A stretch of DNA of 64,000 bases from CAVZTA01 sp963778025 (GCA_963778025.1 CAVZTA010000019.1:62001-126000), one strand, 5' to 3'; positions 1 to 9,013 are shown, numbered from the stretch's first letter. The notes: generated from the sequence alone by a model not told the origin. Made by a program: numbers and translations.

Positions 1-7
1 CTCGTCG

Positions 8-286
8 TCACCGGTCTCGGCCTCGGCGAGCGCCGACGGCCACGGAGGCGTCGTCGAGAGCGCTGAGCCGGGATCGGATCTCGGCCAGCGGCAGGTGCTC
101 CCGCTGGAGGCGCTTGATGAGCGCGATCCGCTGCAGCTGCCCGGTCCCGTAGTGCTGCCCCGGACCGGCCGGCGGAGCCGGGATGAGGCCCTGGGCGATG
201 TAGTAGCGGACCGTCCGCGGCGTGACGTCCGCGCGTCGCGCGAGCTCCGTCAGCGAAAGGCCGTCGACGTCGCTGGCGCTGTCCAT
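8..286 (-). CDS. MerR-family transcriptional regulator, probably truncated by a frameshift
   Basis: The protein has a MerR-type winged helix: residues 10-30 give the helix-turn-helix (LTELARRADVTPRTVRYYI), then QGLIPAPP and a GTGQLQRIALIKRLQ segment typical of the family. It ends after 92 residues with an Arg-rich tail that does not look like a MerR C-terminus. Dropping one base near position 48 opens a second frame (PPWPSALAEAETGDD) that runs off the left edge without a stop, so the real protein is probably longer and has lost its effector part here. The ATG at 286 lies about 7 bases after a -10-like CAATAT on the minus strand, so the message would be leaderless. The operator just upstream suggests autoregulation. 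The effector is unknown. Confidence 0.8.
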   Translation of the reverse strand: MDSASDVDGLSLTELARRADVTPRTVRYYIAQGLIPAPPAGPGQHYGTGQLQRIALIKRLQREHLPLAEIRSRLSALDDASVAVGARRGRDR

Positions 287-293
287 GGACCGA

Positions 294-323
294 TATTGAC
301 ACTGTTACGTAGCACTGTCAATA
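294..323. promoter_or_regulatory. Palindromic MerR operator with overlapping divergent promoters
   Basis: A 30-base inverted repeat with 13 of 15 pairs matching is centred between 308 and 309. Each arm contains TTGACA (296-301 on plus, 316-321 on minus). On the minus strand TTGACA is followed after 17 bases by CAATAT, placing the start of transcription at about the ATG of the MerR gene; a symmetric CAATAC serves the plus strand. Dyads of this kind between or over the promoter elements are the usual MerR binding site. No convincing gene follows on the plus side close by. Confidence 0.7.
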
Positions 324-398
324 CAGGCGCCGAAAGATGACCGGCAGCACCGGGCGGGGCGTGCCCGGGTCTGCCGGCCGAAGTGGTTTCGCCGCGGA

Positions 399-623
399 TC
401 AGCGCTGGGCGCTGAGCTGCGACTTCGTCATCGACAGCTCGACGCGACCGGTCTCGATCTCGTCGACCGCCGTGCGCGGCACATCGAGCTGACCCCCGAA
501 GAGGCCGCCCTTCTTCACGTGGATCGTCTCCGGGTCGACGGAGACGACGGTGCCCAGCTCTTCCCCGTCGCTCGCGCAGACGGTCCAGCCGGGCTGGATG
601 CTCTGATCGGTCCCGAACGTCAT
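399..623 (-). CDS. DUF2171 family small protein
   Basis: This 74-residue protein contains WTVCASDGEELGTV, a Gly-Gly turn (KKGGLFGG) and a C-terminal region ending in SMTKSQLSAQR. The compact all-beta pattern (GWTV..DG..LGTV....I.VKKGGLFGG...VP) fits DUF2171, a PRC-barrel-like family of unknown role. The start chosen is the ATG at 623, because GGAGGG lies 7-12 bases upstream; the longer open frame upstream has no family similarity. It is a single gene with no operon partner. Confidence 0.8.
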   Translation of the reverse strand: MTFGTDQSIQPGWTVCASDGEELGTVVSVDPETIHVKKGGLFGGQLDVPRTAVDEIETGRVELSMTKSQLSAQR

Positions 624-829
624 GTCGGTTCCCTCCGTTGGTGCGTCACGCGCCCGGGCGGCGCGTTGACACACGGACGGCGTTAGGCGGTCCCATGGTC
701 GAGTCTGGCCGGGTGCACCCGGGCCAGCGCATCGACGTCGCACCTTGCGTCGGGATGTCAAAGCGACCGGTGACGAACCCATCCGGACCGGGACCATCGG
801 TACCGCTCGGCCTACGACGAACGGGTGGC

Positions 830-858
830 TTGGCGTCCCGGACCCCACTGCACACCAT
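830..858 (+). promoter_or_regulatory. Putative promoter for the small gene at 866
   Basis: TTGGCG (830-835) and CACCAT (853-858) are separated by exactly 17 bases, and the -10 box ends 7 bases before the ATG at 866, which would give a leaderless message. The arrangement matches the promoters proposed before positions 5982 and 58233 (minus strand). Confidence 0.4.
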
Positions 859-865
859 CCCGCCC

Positions 866-1084
866 ATGTCGATCGCCCAGCACCCGACCGCACCCGCCGA
901 GACCGCCGTCGACCTGGGTCGACGGATCGGCGATCCGCGGACCCAGCGCGACTTCACGCCGCTCGGGAACCGCATCCGTGCCCGGTCCGGCGCGTCCGAG
1001 GTCCGCGCGCGGCTGGGTGCCGCGGCGACCACGTCGTTGCGTGACCGGCTGACCCGCCGAGCCGCGCCATCCCCCGCCCGCTGA
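866..1084 (+). CDS. Small hypothetical protein (72 residues)
   Basis: I do not recognise this protein. It starts MSIAQHPTAPAETAVDLG and ends in an Arg/Ala-rich stretch, with no membrane segment or signal peptide. Support is indirect: nearly all third codon positions are G or C, as in neighbouring real genes; a well-spaced promoter-like pair sits immediately upstream; and the frame would otherwise leave about 480 bases empty. There is no Shine-Dalgarno sequence, consistent with a leaderless start. It could equally be a chance open frame in GC-rich DNA. Confidence 0.4.
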   Translation: MSIAQHPTAPAETAVDLGRRIGDPRTQRDFTPLGNRIRARSGASEVRARLGAAATTSLRDRLTRRAAPSPAR

Positions 1085-1173
1085 CGGGCCCACGTCGCGC
1101 GGTGACGTACCGCATCGGCATGACCCCATCCGGTGAGTTGCGCCGGCGGGTCGTGGACCCCCACCCTGCGCGC

Positions 1174-2983
1174 ATGGACGAGCGACCCCGCGCCCCCCAC
1201 GCGTCCTCGGACGTCCCCGTCACGCTCGGCGTCGCCGCCGCGCACGCCATCGGTCGGTCCGCGCCCACCGCGACCGACCCCGCCGCCGCCACAGCCGGCC
1301 ACGTCACGGCCGGAGCCCTCGGCGCCCTTGACGGACCCTTGCGGGCCCGACGAACGCCGCGTCACCTGGCCCGGAGCGGCCTCCTCGCGCTTGCCGGCGC
1401 CGCCCTGCTCCTCGTCGGCAGCACCGTCACCGCGACCATCGCGGCCGCCGCCGAGCCGAACTTCCCGGCCAAGGACTCCCGCTATCACAACTACCCCGAG
1501 ATGGTCGCCGAGATCCAGGCCGTGGCGAAGGCGCACCCGGGCATCGTCCGCGTGTTCAGCATCGGCAAGAGCTACCAGGGGCGCGACCTCTGGGCGGCCA
1601 AGATCAGCGACAACGTCAACGTCGACGAGCACGAGCCCGAGGTCCTGTTCGACGCCCTCCATCACGCCCGCGAGCACATGACGGTCGAGCAGGCGCTCTA
1701 CCTCTACAAGATGCTCGCGAACGACTACGCCAAGTACTCGACCATCCGGAACCTCGTGAACAGCGAGGAGATCTTCATCATCTTCGCGATGAACCCCGAC
1801 GGGTTCCGCTACGACCTCACGGGGAGCCCGTACCGCGCGTGGCGGAAGAACCGCCAGCCGAATGCCGGCACCAGCGCCATCGGCACCGACCTCAACCGCA
1901 ACTACGACTATCGATTCGCGTGCTGCGGCGGCTCGTCGGGCAACCCGTCGTCGATCACGTACCGCGGCGCCAAGGCGTTCTCCGCCCCCGAGACCCAGGC
2001 GTTCCGTGACTTCGTCAACGGGCGCGTCGAGAACGGCATCCAGCAGATCACCGAGCACATCACGCTCCACACGAACGGCGAGCTGATCCTGTGGCCGTTC
2101 GGCTACACGAAGACGAACATCCCGGCCGACATGACCAAGAACGACTGGACGACGTTCGTGAAGCTCGGTCGGGGCATGGCGGCGCGCAATGGCTATACGC
2201 CGCAGCAGTCGTCCGACCTGTACATCACCGACGGCGACCAGATCGACTGGTTGTACGGCAAGCACCGCATCTTCTCGTTCACCTGGGAGCTGTACCCGAC
2301 CGAGACGCCGACCGTGTGGGGCGACCACTACCCCGCCGACGAGAACATCGCCCGCCAGACCGCGCGCAACCGCTCGGCGCTCATCTGGTTCCTCCAGCAG
2401 GCCGGTTGCCCGTACCAGGCGGCGGGCCTCCAGGTCCCGAACTGCGGCGCGTTCTTCGACGACGCCGAGGGGACGAAGGGCTGGGCGGCGGACCCGGACG
2501 GTACGGACACGGCCACCAGCGGCCGCTGGCAGCGGGCGGATCCCGCACAGACGACATCGAACGGGGTCAAGCAGCTCGGCACGACCGTCTCGGGCTCGCG
2601 CGCGTTCGTCACCGGCGGCGGCGCGGGCAACGACCCCGAGGACCTCGATCTCGACGGCGTGAGCACGCTGCGCTCGACGACGCATCGCCGTCCCGGCCAA
2701 GCCGGGTCCGCTCACCTTCAGCTACTACCTCGCCCACGACGCCCAGTCGACGGCCGACGACCAGCTCCGGCTGTCCATCGAGACCGATGGGGGAACGCGG
2801 ACGCTCCTCTGGCACGTCGACGGCAGCGGCACGGACCGCGATGCGGCGTGGCAGCAGGCGTGGCTCGACGTGAGCGCCTATGCGGGCCAGACGATCCGGC
2901 TCGTCTTCCAGGCCGAGGATGGCGGCGCCGATGACCTCGTCGAGGCGGGACTCGACGACATCCGGATCCGTCGTCCGAGCTGA
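1174..2983 (+). CDS. Secreted M14 zinc carboxypeptidase (carboxypeptidase T-like), one frameshift
   Basis: This is a metallocarboxypeptidase that would trim C-terminal residues from peptides outside the cell. A hydrophobic export signal (LLALAGAALLLVGSTVTA) is followed by the M14 catalytic domain. Visible landmarks are the zinc ligands in HHAREHMTVE, the substrate-binding DLNRNY, the third zinc ligand in TLHTNGELILWPFGY and the catalytic Glu in FTWELYP. After the catalytic domain comes a beta-sandwich (FFDDAEGTKGW onward) like those in secreted bacterial peptidases. An extra base near 2680 breaks the frame in the sandwich; skipping it continues through FSYYLAHDAQSTADDQLRL to the stop at 2981-2983. 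The start is uncertain: GTG 1102, ATG 1174 and TTG 1339 are all possible, and TTG 1339 gives the most normal signal peptide. Confidence 0.88.
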
Positions 2984-3006
2984 TCGCTCGACGATCTCGC
3001 GACACA

Positions 3007-3037
3007 CGAAGGCCGGCGGACGATCCGCCGGCCTTCG
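3007..3037. terminator. Bidirectional hairpin between convergent genes
   Basis: A perfect 14-base-pair stem (3007-3020 with 3024-3037) closes a 3-base loop. It sits between the ends of the carboxypeptidase and fasciclin genes, which converge. There is no clear T-run, as is usual in very GC-rich genomes. Confidence 0.75.
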
Positions 3038-3060
3038 AGGTGCTGCGCCGGGAGCGTGGC

Positions 3061-3597
3061 TCAGGCGGGCGGCAGAAGCACGTCGTTCGTGACGTGGATG
3101 ACGCCGTTCGAGGCATGGATGTCGAGCAGGCTGAGGTTGAGCTCCGCACCGCCGACGGTCACCCGGAGCGGCGACGTGGACACCGACACGCGGGCGAAAT
3201 CGCCGTTCAACATCCGGATCTTCGACGAGTCGACGACGTCGCCCGAGAGGCGCGCGCCGTGCGCCACATGGAACAGGACGATGTCCCGCACCGTGTCCGC
3301 GCCGAGCGCGGCGATCGTGTCGTCGACGGTGTCGGGCGTGATGCCCAACTTGGCGAAGGCGGCGTCGGTCGGAGCGAAGACGGTGAGCTGGCCGCGCGCC
3401 GACAGCGCGTCGACGAGGCCGAGCTGCACGACGAGCTGGGTGAGGGTGTCGAACTCGCCGTCATCGGCGGCCGCGATGTCGACGATGGTCGGCCCGCTCT
3501 TGGCGGGCTGCTTCGCGGCCACCGGGGCGGCCACGACCCCAAGGGTGAGCGCGCCGGCGAGTCCGGCGAGCGCGAGACGGCGCAGGGTCGAGATCAT
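3061..3597 (-). CDS. Secreted fasciclin (FAS1) domain protein
   Basis: The 178-residue protein has an N-terminal signal peptide (LALAGLAGALTLGVVAAPVAA) and one FAS1 domain. The H1 region reads TVFAPTDAAFAKLG, the middle contains LFHVAHGARLSG in place of the usual H2 motif YH, and the end (DIHASNGVIHVTNDVLLPP) matches the common FAS1 ending. FAS1 domains mediate adhesion or polysaccharide contact at the cell surface. GGAGG lies 8 bases before the ATG at 3597. It is monocistronic and shares its terminator hairpin with the convergent peptidase gene. Confidence 0.92.
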   Translation of the reverse strand: MISTLRRLALAGLAGALTLGVVAAPVAAKQPAKSGPTIVDIAAADDGEFDTLTQLVVQLGLVDALSARGQLTVFAPTDAAFAKLGITPDTVDDTIAALGADTVRDIVLFHVAHGARLSGDVVDSSKIRMLNGDFARVSVSTSPLRVTVGGAELNLSLLDIHASNGVIHVTNDVLLPPA

Positions 3598-3816
3598 GAG
3601 GTCCTCCGATCAGCGATGGGCAGCCCGAGCCCGGCGGGTCGCGCACGGCACGACCGAGGTGCACCGGGCTCGGTGTTGGGGGCGGGACGGCGCTGCAGCG
3701 CGTCCGCCTCTCTCTTCGGGACACGGCCCGCGATGGATTGGGCGGACCTTCGGGGGACCTCGTGCGACCCGAGCCGCGGTGTAGCCTCCGCGCGAACGTC
3801 CGCACCCGAGGGACCG

Positions 3817-4471
3817 GTGACCGAACCCGTCCGGCCGATCCGGCTCGTCCTCGTCGACGACCACCCCGCCATCCTCGACGCGGTCTCGGGCGCGGTGCCG
3901 CAACCGCACGACCTCGACGGTCATCGCGACGGCGCGCACGTTCGAGACCGCGCTCGCCCGCCTCACGGATCCCGCCGCGGAGCGACCCGACGTCGTCCTC
4001 TCGGACATCCAGCTCGCGGGCGAGGCCGAGGGTCTGCGCCTGCTCGAACGGCTCACCGCGACGGTCGACCCGCCGCCGGTGCTCTTCCTGTCGTCGTTCG
4101 ATCAGCCCGCGCTGCTGCGCGCCGCCTTCGAGAAGGGCGCCGCGGGGTTCGTGACGAAGACCGCCGAGGTCGACGAGATCCTCGGGGCCGTGCGGACGGT
4201 CGCCCGTGGCGGGACGGTGTTCAGTGCGACGGCGCTCCGGGCTGTCCGGACCGCGCCGCGACGGCCGTCGGACCGCGAGCTCGAGGTCCTCGCCCAGGTC
4301 TGCGCCGGCGCGAGCAACGATGAGGTCGCGATGCGCCTCGGCCTCTCGGAGAAGACGGTCGAGAGCCACCTCCGCCGGCTGTTCGATCGCTACGGCGTCC
4401 TGTCGCGGACGGAGCTCGCGGTGCTCGCCGTGCGTGAGGGCTGGATCGGCGAGGCGCCGGTCACGGGATGA
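3817..4471 (+). CDS. NarL/LuxR-type response regulator, one frameshift
   Basis: This is the response regulator of a two-component pair. The receiver begins IRLVLVDDHPAILDAV, with acidic pocket DD, phospho-acceptor Asp in VVLSDIQL and conserved Lys in FVTKTAE. The C-terminal LuxR helix-turn-helix spans RELEVLAQVCAGASNDEVA to about ELAVLAV. One extra G near 3919 splits the frame after HDLD; skipping it gives VIATARTFETAL and a normal 217-residue protein. The GTG at 3817 follows GAGGGACCG. The stop overlaps the kinase start by 4 bases (ATGA), so the two are translationally coupled. Confidence 0.9.
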
Positions 4472-5865
4472 GCGCGTCGTCGGCCGGACGCGCGGCGGCG
4501 GCTGCGGTCCGGACGCCGTCGATGTCGGCGGCATCCGGGCCGTCGTGGGGGCTGCGGGCCGCCGCGGCGGCATCGGTGGTCCTGGTCGTGCTCGATATCG
4601 GCGTCCGGCTCATCGTCCCGCCGAACGTCGCGCCGCCCGTCGATGGGTCGGCGACCGGACCGGAGCTCCCGTTGGCCCCGCTCCTCGCGATCGCGGCCCT
4701 GTGCGTCGTGGGCATCGGGCTGCGGCGCGAGGCGAGCCTCGCCTGGCTCGCGGCCGTCGCGGCGGACTCGATCGTCGCGGCCGACCTGGTCGACCTCGGG
4801 CTCGTGGTCCGCGACCCATCGGGACTGACGAGCACGGCGCCGCTCGCGGCGATCCTGTGCCTGGCACTGACGACGGCGGTCGCGACCGCCGCCGGCTACG
4901 CCGCATCCCCGACGCGGCGCCTCCACCGAGCCGTCGGCTGGCTGGGGATCGTGGCCACCGTGTGGCTGGTCGTGGCCGGTGCCATCTCCGTCGGGGCGAT
5001 CGTCACCGACACGGTGCCCCAGGCGCGCCAGTCCGTCGTGCGCGTCGTGACACTCCCCGTGCGCTGGTGGCAGTACGCGGCTCTGGGCTTCGTCGGGCTG
5101 GGCATCCTGGGCGATGTGGTGGCGGCGGACCGACGGGCTCGCCGACGGGCCGTCGCGCGGGCGGCCAGAACGGCCGATGGGCGGTTCGTCGACCGCCTGG
5201 CGAGCCGGCTGGACGCGCGCGTCCCGCCCCTCATCGACGAGCTGGTGCCGGGCCGGGCCGCGGCGCGCGACGAGGCGACCGAAGCGGAACGCGCGCGGCT
5301 CGCCGCGGAGCTCCATGCCGAGGTCGTGCCCGCCGTACGGCGCGCGCTGGCGGCGGTCGAGGCGGGCGGCTCGGTCGAACGGCTGGCGACCGACCTCCGC
5401 GACGTCCTGGGCGAGGTCGAGGGCCTGCTTGCGCAGCGGCGCTCGATCGTGCTGGAGGAGCTCGGCCTGGTCGCGGGCCTCGAGTGGCTGGCGGAGCGCG
5501 TCGAGGAGCGCGGATCGACGCGCGTGACGGTGGACGTGCTCGACGCCTCGGAGATCCGGCCGCCGCGGGCCGTGGAGCGCGCGGCCTTCCGGGTCGCAGC
5601 GCTCGCCCTCGACAACGTCGCGCGACACGCCACGGGTGCTGCGGTCGCGGTCACGGTGCTCGCCACGGCGCAACGCGTGACGCTCTCGATCGAGGACGAC
5701 GGCCCCGGGATCACCGATACGCGGCCTGCCGAGGCGCGTGCCTCCGGTCGTCGCGGTCTGGCCGACATGCAGGCCGAGGCTGCGGCGATCGGCGCGTCGC
5801 TCGCGTTCGAGGCCGTCGAGCCGCACGGGACGCTCGTGACGCTGGAGTGGCCGGCCCCCGCGTGA
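4468..5865 (+). CDS. Membrane sensor histidine kinase, NarX/LiaS type
   Basis: This 465-residue kinase has about six hydrophobic segments in the first 215 residues, with no recognisable extracellular sensor domain, suggesting that it senses a membrane-linked signal. The dimerisation helix carries the phospho-acceptor His in RLAAELHAEVVPAVRRAL (HisKA_3 style, with HAE in place of the common HD). The ATPase domain shows an N-box variant (ALDNVARHA), G1 (IEDDGPGI) and G2 (GRRGLADM). It overlaps the response regulator gene by 4 bases. A strong hairpin follows the stop, so the pair forms its own operon. The stimulus is unknown. Confidence 0.9.
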   Translation: MSASSAGRAAAAAVRTPSMSAASGPSWGLRAAAAASVVLVVLDIGVRLIVPPNVAPPVDGSATGPELPLAPLLAIAALCVVGIGLRREASLAWLAAVAADSIVAADLVDLGLVVRDPSGLTSTAPLAAILCLALTTAVATAAGYAASPTRRLHRAVGWLGIVATVWLVVAGAISVGAIVTDTVPQARQSVVRVVTLPVRWWQYAALGFVGLGILGDVVAADRRARRRAVARAARTADGRFVDRLASRLDARVPPLIDELVPGRAAARDEATEAERARLAAELHAEVVPAVRRALAAVEAGGSVERLATDLRDVLGEVEGLLAQRRSIVLEELGLVAGLEWLAERVEERGSTRVTVDVLDASEIRPPRAVERAAFRVAALALDNVARHATGAAVAVTVLATAQRVTLSIEDDGPGITDTRPAEARASGRRGLADMQAEAAAIGASLAFEAVEPHGTLVTLEWPAPA

Positions 5866-5923
5866 GCGTGACTCGCGCGGCGATCGTGGCGCCACGCTTC
5901 GGGTCGAACGGCCGTCTCATGTC

Positions 5924-5961
5924 GCGGCCGGCGGCGCATCGAGGGGAGCGCCGCCGGCCGC
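5924..5961 (+). terminator. Strong hairpin after the two-component pair
   Basis: A perfect 14-base-pair all-GC stem (5924-5937 with 5948-5961) surrounds a 10-base loop. It separates the kinase gene from the leaderless promoter of the next operon. Confidence 0.7.
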
Positions 5962-5969
5962 CCCTCCCC

Positions 5970-5975
5970 TACCAT
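5970..5975 (+). promoter_or_regulatory. -10 box of a leaderless promoter
   Basis: TACCAT ends 6 bases before the GTG at 5982, and no Shine-Dalgarno sequence is present, so the message should start at or next to the start codon. No good -35 box is visible; the region is taken up by the terminator stem. Confidence 0.5.
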
Positions 5976-5981
5976 CGACCC

Positions 5982-6668
5982 GTGCCCAAGGTCGCCGCCA
6001 TCGAGATCGGCCAGTCGCCTCGACCGGACCTCGTCGAGGAGCTGGCCGCCGTCCTGCCCGACGACGCGGAGCTGTTCGAGGTCGGCGCCCTCGACGGCGT
6101 CGATCCGGCCACGATCCCGCCGATCCGCTTCGACGCCGAGAACCCACTCGCGACCCGCCTCGCCGATGGGCAGCAGATCATCGTCGACGAGCCCTGGGTC
6201 GCCCCGCATGTCCAGCACGCGGTCGACCGCGCCGAGGAGCAGCAGGCCGACGCGCTGATCCTCCTGTGCGCGGGTGGATTCGACGGCCTTCGAACGACGA
6301 CGCCGCTGATCCGCCCCGCCGAGGCGGTCGCGCGGGTGCTGCGCGCGCACGACGTCCGCACGATCCTCGTCGTCGTGCCCTCACCGCGCCAGATCCCGGC
6401 GTCGGAGGCGAAGTGGCGCGCGGCCGGGTTCGATCCACTGATGCTCGGGACACCGCTGCCGAAGGGGCTCGGCGACGTCGTCGAGGCCGCGGAGGAGGTG
6501 AAGGCCGTGGTGCTCGACTTCGTCGGCCACCCGGGGAAGCTCATCGACCGCCTCGAGGACGCGCTGGAATCCGAGACCGATGCCCTGCTCTACGACCTGG
6601 GTCGCTACGGCGCGTTCGCGATGGCCGACCTGCTCGCCACGAGCGCCGCTGCCCGAAGCACCCGATGA
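5982..6668 (+). CDS. AroM-family protein (Asp/Glu/hydantoin racemase-like fold)
   Basis: The 228-residue protein begins VPKVAAIEIGQSPRPDLVEEL, the characteristic AroM N-terminus. A Cys in LILLCAGGFDGL occupies the place of the first catalytic Cys of the racemase superfamily; a second, C-terminal Cys is not obvious. AroM proteins have no settled reaction. The gene is first in an operon with a DHDPS-like enzyme (4-base overlap), an amidohydrolase and a PLP enzyme, suggesting catabolism of a small ring or amide compound. The GTG at 5982 is preferred because the family N-terminus starts there and a -10 box ends 6 bases upstream. Confidence 0.85.
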   Translation: MPKVAAIEIGQSPRPDLVEELAAVLPDDAELFEVGALDGVDPATIPPIRFDAENPLATRLADGQQIIVDEPWVAPHVQHAVDRAEEQQADALILLCAGGFDGLRTTTPLIRPAEAVARVLRAHDVRTILVVVPSPRQIPASEAKWRAAGFDPLMLGTPLPKGLGDVVEAAEEVKAVVLDFVGHPGKLIDRLEDALESETDALLYDLGRYGAFAMADLLATSAAARSTR

Positions 6669-7621
6669 GCACCGAGCGGGCCATCGGCGGCGTCTGGAAC
6701 ATCGTCCCCACGCCGTTCCGCGAGGACGGGTCGCTCGACGAGCCGTCGCTCACGACCCTCGCCGAGTTCGTCGTCGCGACCCGCGTCACGGGCATGACCA
6801 TCCTCGGCGTCCTGGGCGAGGCGGCGAAGCTCGGTGATGCGGAACGCGCCACGGTCATCGAGCGCATCCTCGCCGCCACGAACGGCCGCCTCCCCGTGTG
6901 CGTCGGCGTCTCGCACGCCTCCACGGACCGCGCCGTCGCCTTCGCGCGTGAGGCGGAACGAGCCGGGGCGCACTCGGTGATGCTCGCCCCGCCGCCGCTT
7001 GCCCGCCCCACCGAGGCAGCCGTGCGCCGCCACTACCTCACGGTCACCGAGGCGATCGGCATCCCGGTCGTCGTCCAGGACCATCCGGCGAGCTCGGGTG
7101 TCCCGATGTCGGCGGAGTTCATGGCCAAGCTCGCCGAGGAGGCGCCGCGGGCCGGGATCGTCAAGCTCGAGGACGAGCCGTCGCCGCCGAAGGTCCGCCG
7201 GCTGCGCGAGCTGGGCCCCGGTCTGTCGATCGTGGGCGGGCTGGGCGCCGGGATGCTGCTGGAGGAGCTCGCAGCCGGCGCCGACGGGACGATGACGGGC
7301 TTCGGCTTCCCGGAGGTGCTCGTGGCCATCGTCCGTCGCTGGTTCGGCGGGGATGCCGACGGGGCGGCGAAGCTGTTCGACCGCTTCGCGACCCTCATCC
7401 GCTTCGAGAACCAGCCGTTCGTCAACCTCGCCATCCGCAAGCACGTGTACGCGATGCGCGGAGCCATCGCCCATCCGACCGTGCGGCAGCCGGCGGCGCC
7501 GCTCGCGCCGGTCACGGTCGAAGCGCTCGACTGGCTGTTCCGACGGCTCGGACTGGAGGGTCCCCTGCTCGCGCCGGGCGCGCTGCTGGACGAGCTCCTC
7601 CCCGATCCCGTCGCGGGCTGA
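6665..7621 (+). CDS. DHDPS/NAL-family lyase-like protein with altered active site
   Basis: The 318-residue protein is a TIM barrel of the dihydrodipicolinate synthase / N-acetylneuraminate lyase family: GGVWNIVPTPFREDGSLD at the N-terminus and the Schiff-base Lys in AGIVKLEDEP. Key residues of true DHDPS are missing. The GTTGE loop reads GVLGE, and the Tyr of the YNVP motif is replaced in QDHPASSG. It is therefore unlikely to be DapA and is more likely a family member acting on another keto acid by Lys chemistry, or one that has changed reaction. It overlaps the AroM-like gene by 4 bases (ATGA). Confidence 0.85.
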   Translation: MSTERAIGGVWNIVPTPFREDGSLDEPSLTTLAEFVVATRVTGMTILGVLGEAAKLGDAERATVIERILAATNGRLPVCVGVSHASTDRAVAFAREAERAGAHSVMLAPPPLARPTEAAVRRHYLTVTEAIGIPVVVQDHPASSGVPMSAEFMAKLAEEAPRAGIVKLEDEPSPPKVRRLRELGPGLSIVGGLGAGMLLEELAAGADGTMTGFGFPEVLVAIVRRWFGGDADGAAKLFDRFATLIRFENQPFVNLAIRKHVYAMRGAIAHPTVRQPAAPLAPVTVEALDWLFRRLGLEGPLLAPGALLDELLPDPVAG

Positions 7622-7627
7622 CGCCGG

Positions 7628-9013
7628 GTGGAGGTCGAGCTCGTGCTCACCGGCGGCCGGCTGGCGACGCCGGACGGCGAGACGCCGGGATCGCTCGCGA
7701 TCGATGGCGGGCGGATCGTCGCCGTCGTCCGGACCGGCGAGGGCGAGCCGACCGCGCGCGAGACGGTCGACCTCGACGGCGCGCTGGTCCTGCCCGGGGT
7801 CATCGACACGCACACCCATGCGCGCGACCCGTCCGTCGACGCCCGCGAGGACTTCGGCACCGCGACCGCGGCGGCCGCCGCCGGTGGCATCACCACGATC
7901 CTCGAGATGCCGATCTCGACACCGTCGGTCTCCGACGCCGCGATCCTGCAGCGGCGTCATGGGATCGTCGCGCCCAAGGCGCACGTCGACTTCGGGCTCT
8001 ACGGCGGCGCGGGCGCCGACAACCTCGATCGGATCGAGGAGCTGGCCTCGGCCGGTGCCATCGCGTTCAAGACGTTCCGGACGCCCAAGCCGGTGGGTCG
8101 GGAGCGGGAGTTCACCGGGCTCGTCGCGACCGACGCCTCGGATCACTTCAACGTCCTGCGCGTCGTCGCGCGGACCGGGCTCGTCTCCGCGGTCCATGCC
8201 GAGGACCCGCAGCTCCTCGCCGCGCGTGAGCTGCAGCTGCGGGGCGGCGGCGTGCGCGGCGCCCATGTGCATGCCCGCTGGCGGCCGCCCGTGGTCGAGG
8301 AGAGCAGCGTCGCGCAATCGCTGGAGCTGGCTCGTGCCGCGGGGGCGCGGCTCCAGATCGCGCATGCCTCGACGGCGCATGCGGTCGAGCTGGTGTCCCG
8401 TGCCCGGGGCGACGGCGTTCCCGCGACCGTCGAAACGTGCCCGCACTACCTCTTCCTCGACGAGACGGCGCTCGAGCGCCACGGGACGTTCGCGAAGATC
8501 AACCCGCCGTTGCGGTCCGCCGAGACGGTCGCGGCGCTGTGGGACAAGGTCGCTGCGGGCGAGGTGGATGTCATCGGCAGCGACCATTCGCCGTTCCTGG
8601 TCGAGGAGAAGGTGCCCGACGACGGCGATGTCTGGAAGGCGCTGCCGGGGGCGCCGGGACTGGAGGCGATGGTGCCGCTGCTGCTGACGGCGCTCGACGA
8701 CGGCCGGCTGCGGCTGGAGCAGGTGCTGGCGCTCACGTCGGGGAATGCCGCGCGCATCTACGGGCTGCCGGCGAAGGGGCGGCTCGCCGTGGGCGCGGAT
8801 GCCGACCTGACGGTCGTGGAGCTGGGCGGACCGTGGCGCATCGACCCATCGAGATGGCAGACGCGGTCGCGCGGCACGGCGGCGATCTGGGCGGGCCGCG
8901 AGGTGCGCGGCCGGGTCCGCTCGACGTGGGTGCGCGGCCGGCGGGTCTGGGATGCGGCGACCGAGACACTGGGTGAGCCGGGTTGGGGCAGGGTGGTGAG
9001 GCCGACGCGATGA
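7628..9013 (+). CDS. Dihydroorotase/allantoinase-like cyclic amidohydrolase
   Basis: This 461-residue metal-dependent amidohydrolase should open a cyclic amide (hydantoin, dihydropyrimidine or allantoin type). Metal ligands are visible in DTHTHARDP, the candidate carbamylated Lys in AFKTFRTP, His in VHAEDPQ and IAHASTAHA, and the catalytic Asp in GSDHSPF. The C-terminal strand has the usual KGRLAVGADADLTVVEL sequence. The context (racemase-like AroM, lyase-like and PLP enzymes, no pyrimidine synthesis genes) argues for catabolism rather than PyrC. The GTG start at 7628 follows the previous stop by 6 bases, and the stop overlaps the next gene by 4 bases. Confidence 0.88.
   Translation: MEVELVLTGGRLATPDGETPGSLAIDGGRIVAVVRTGEGEPTARETVDLDGALVLPGVIDTHTHARDPSVDAREDFGTATAAAAAGGITTILEMPISTPSVSDAAILQRRHGIVAPKAHVDFGLYGGAGADNLDRIEELASAGAIAFKTFRTPKPVGREREFTGLVATDASDHFNVLRVVARTGLVSAVHAEDPQLLAARELQLRGGGVRGAHVHARWRPPVVEESSVAQSLELARAAGARLQIAHASTAHAVELVSRARGDGVPATVETCPHYLFLDETALERHGTFAKINPPLRSAETVAALWDKVAAGEVDVIGSDHSPFLVEEKVPDDGDVWKALPGAPGLEAMVPLLLTALDDGRLRLEQVLALTSGNAARIYGLPAKGRLAVGADADLTVVELGGPWRIDPSRWQTRSRGTAAIWAGREVRGRVRSTWVRGRRVWDAATETLGEPGWGRVVRPTR

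Noticed and set aside
646..2715. A 689-residue open frame on the minus strand over the carboxypeptidase
   Set aside because: It is antisense to a clear M14 protein, is Arg/Ala/Gly-rich without domains, and is what high GC content produces by chance.
3040..4323. A 427-residue plus-strand frame over the fasciclin gene and into the response regulator
   Set aside because: Only its part from 3817 to about 3919 is real, namely the start of the receiver; the remainder is antisense to the fasciclin gene.
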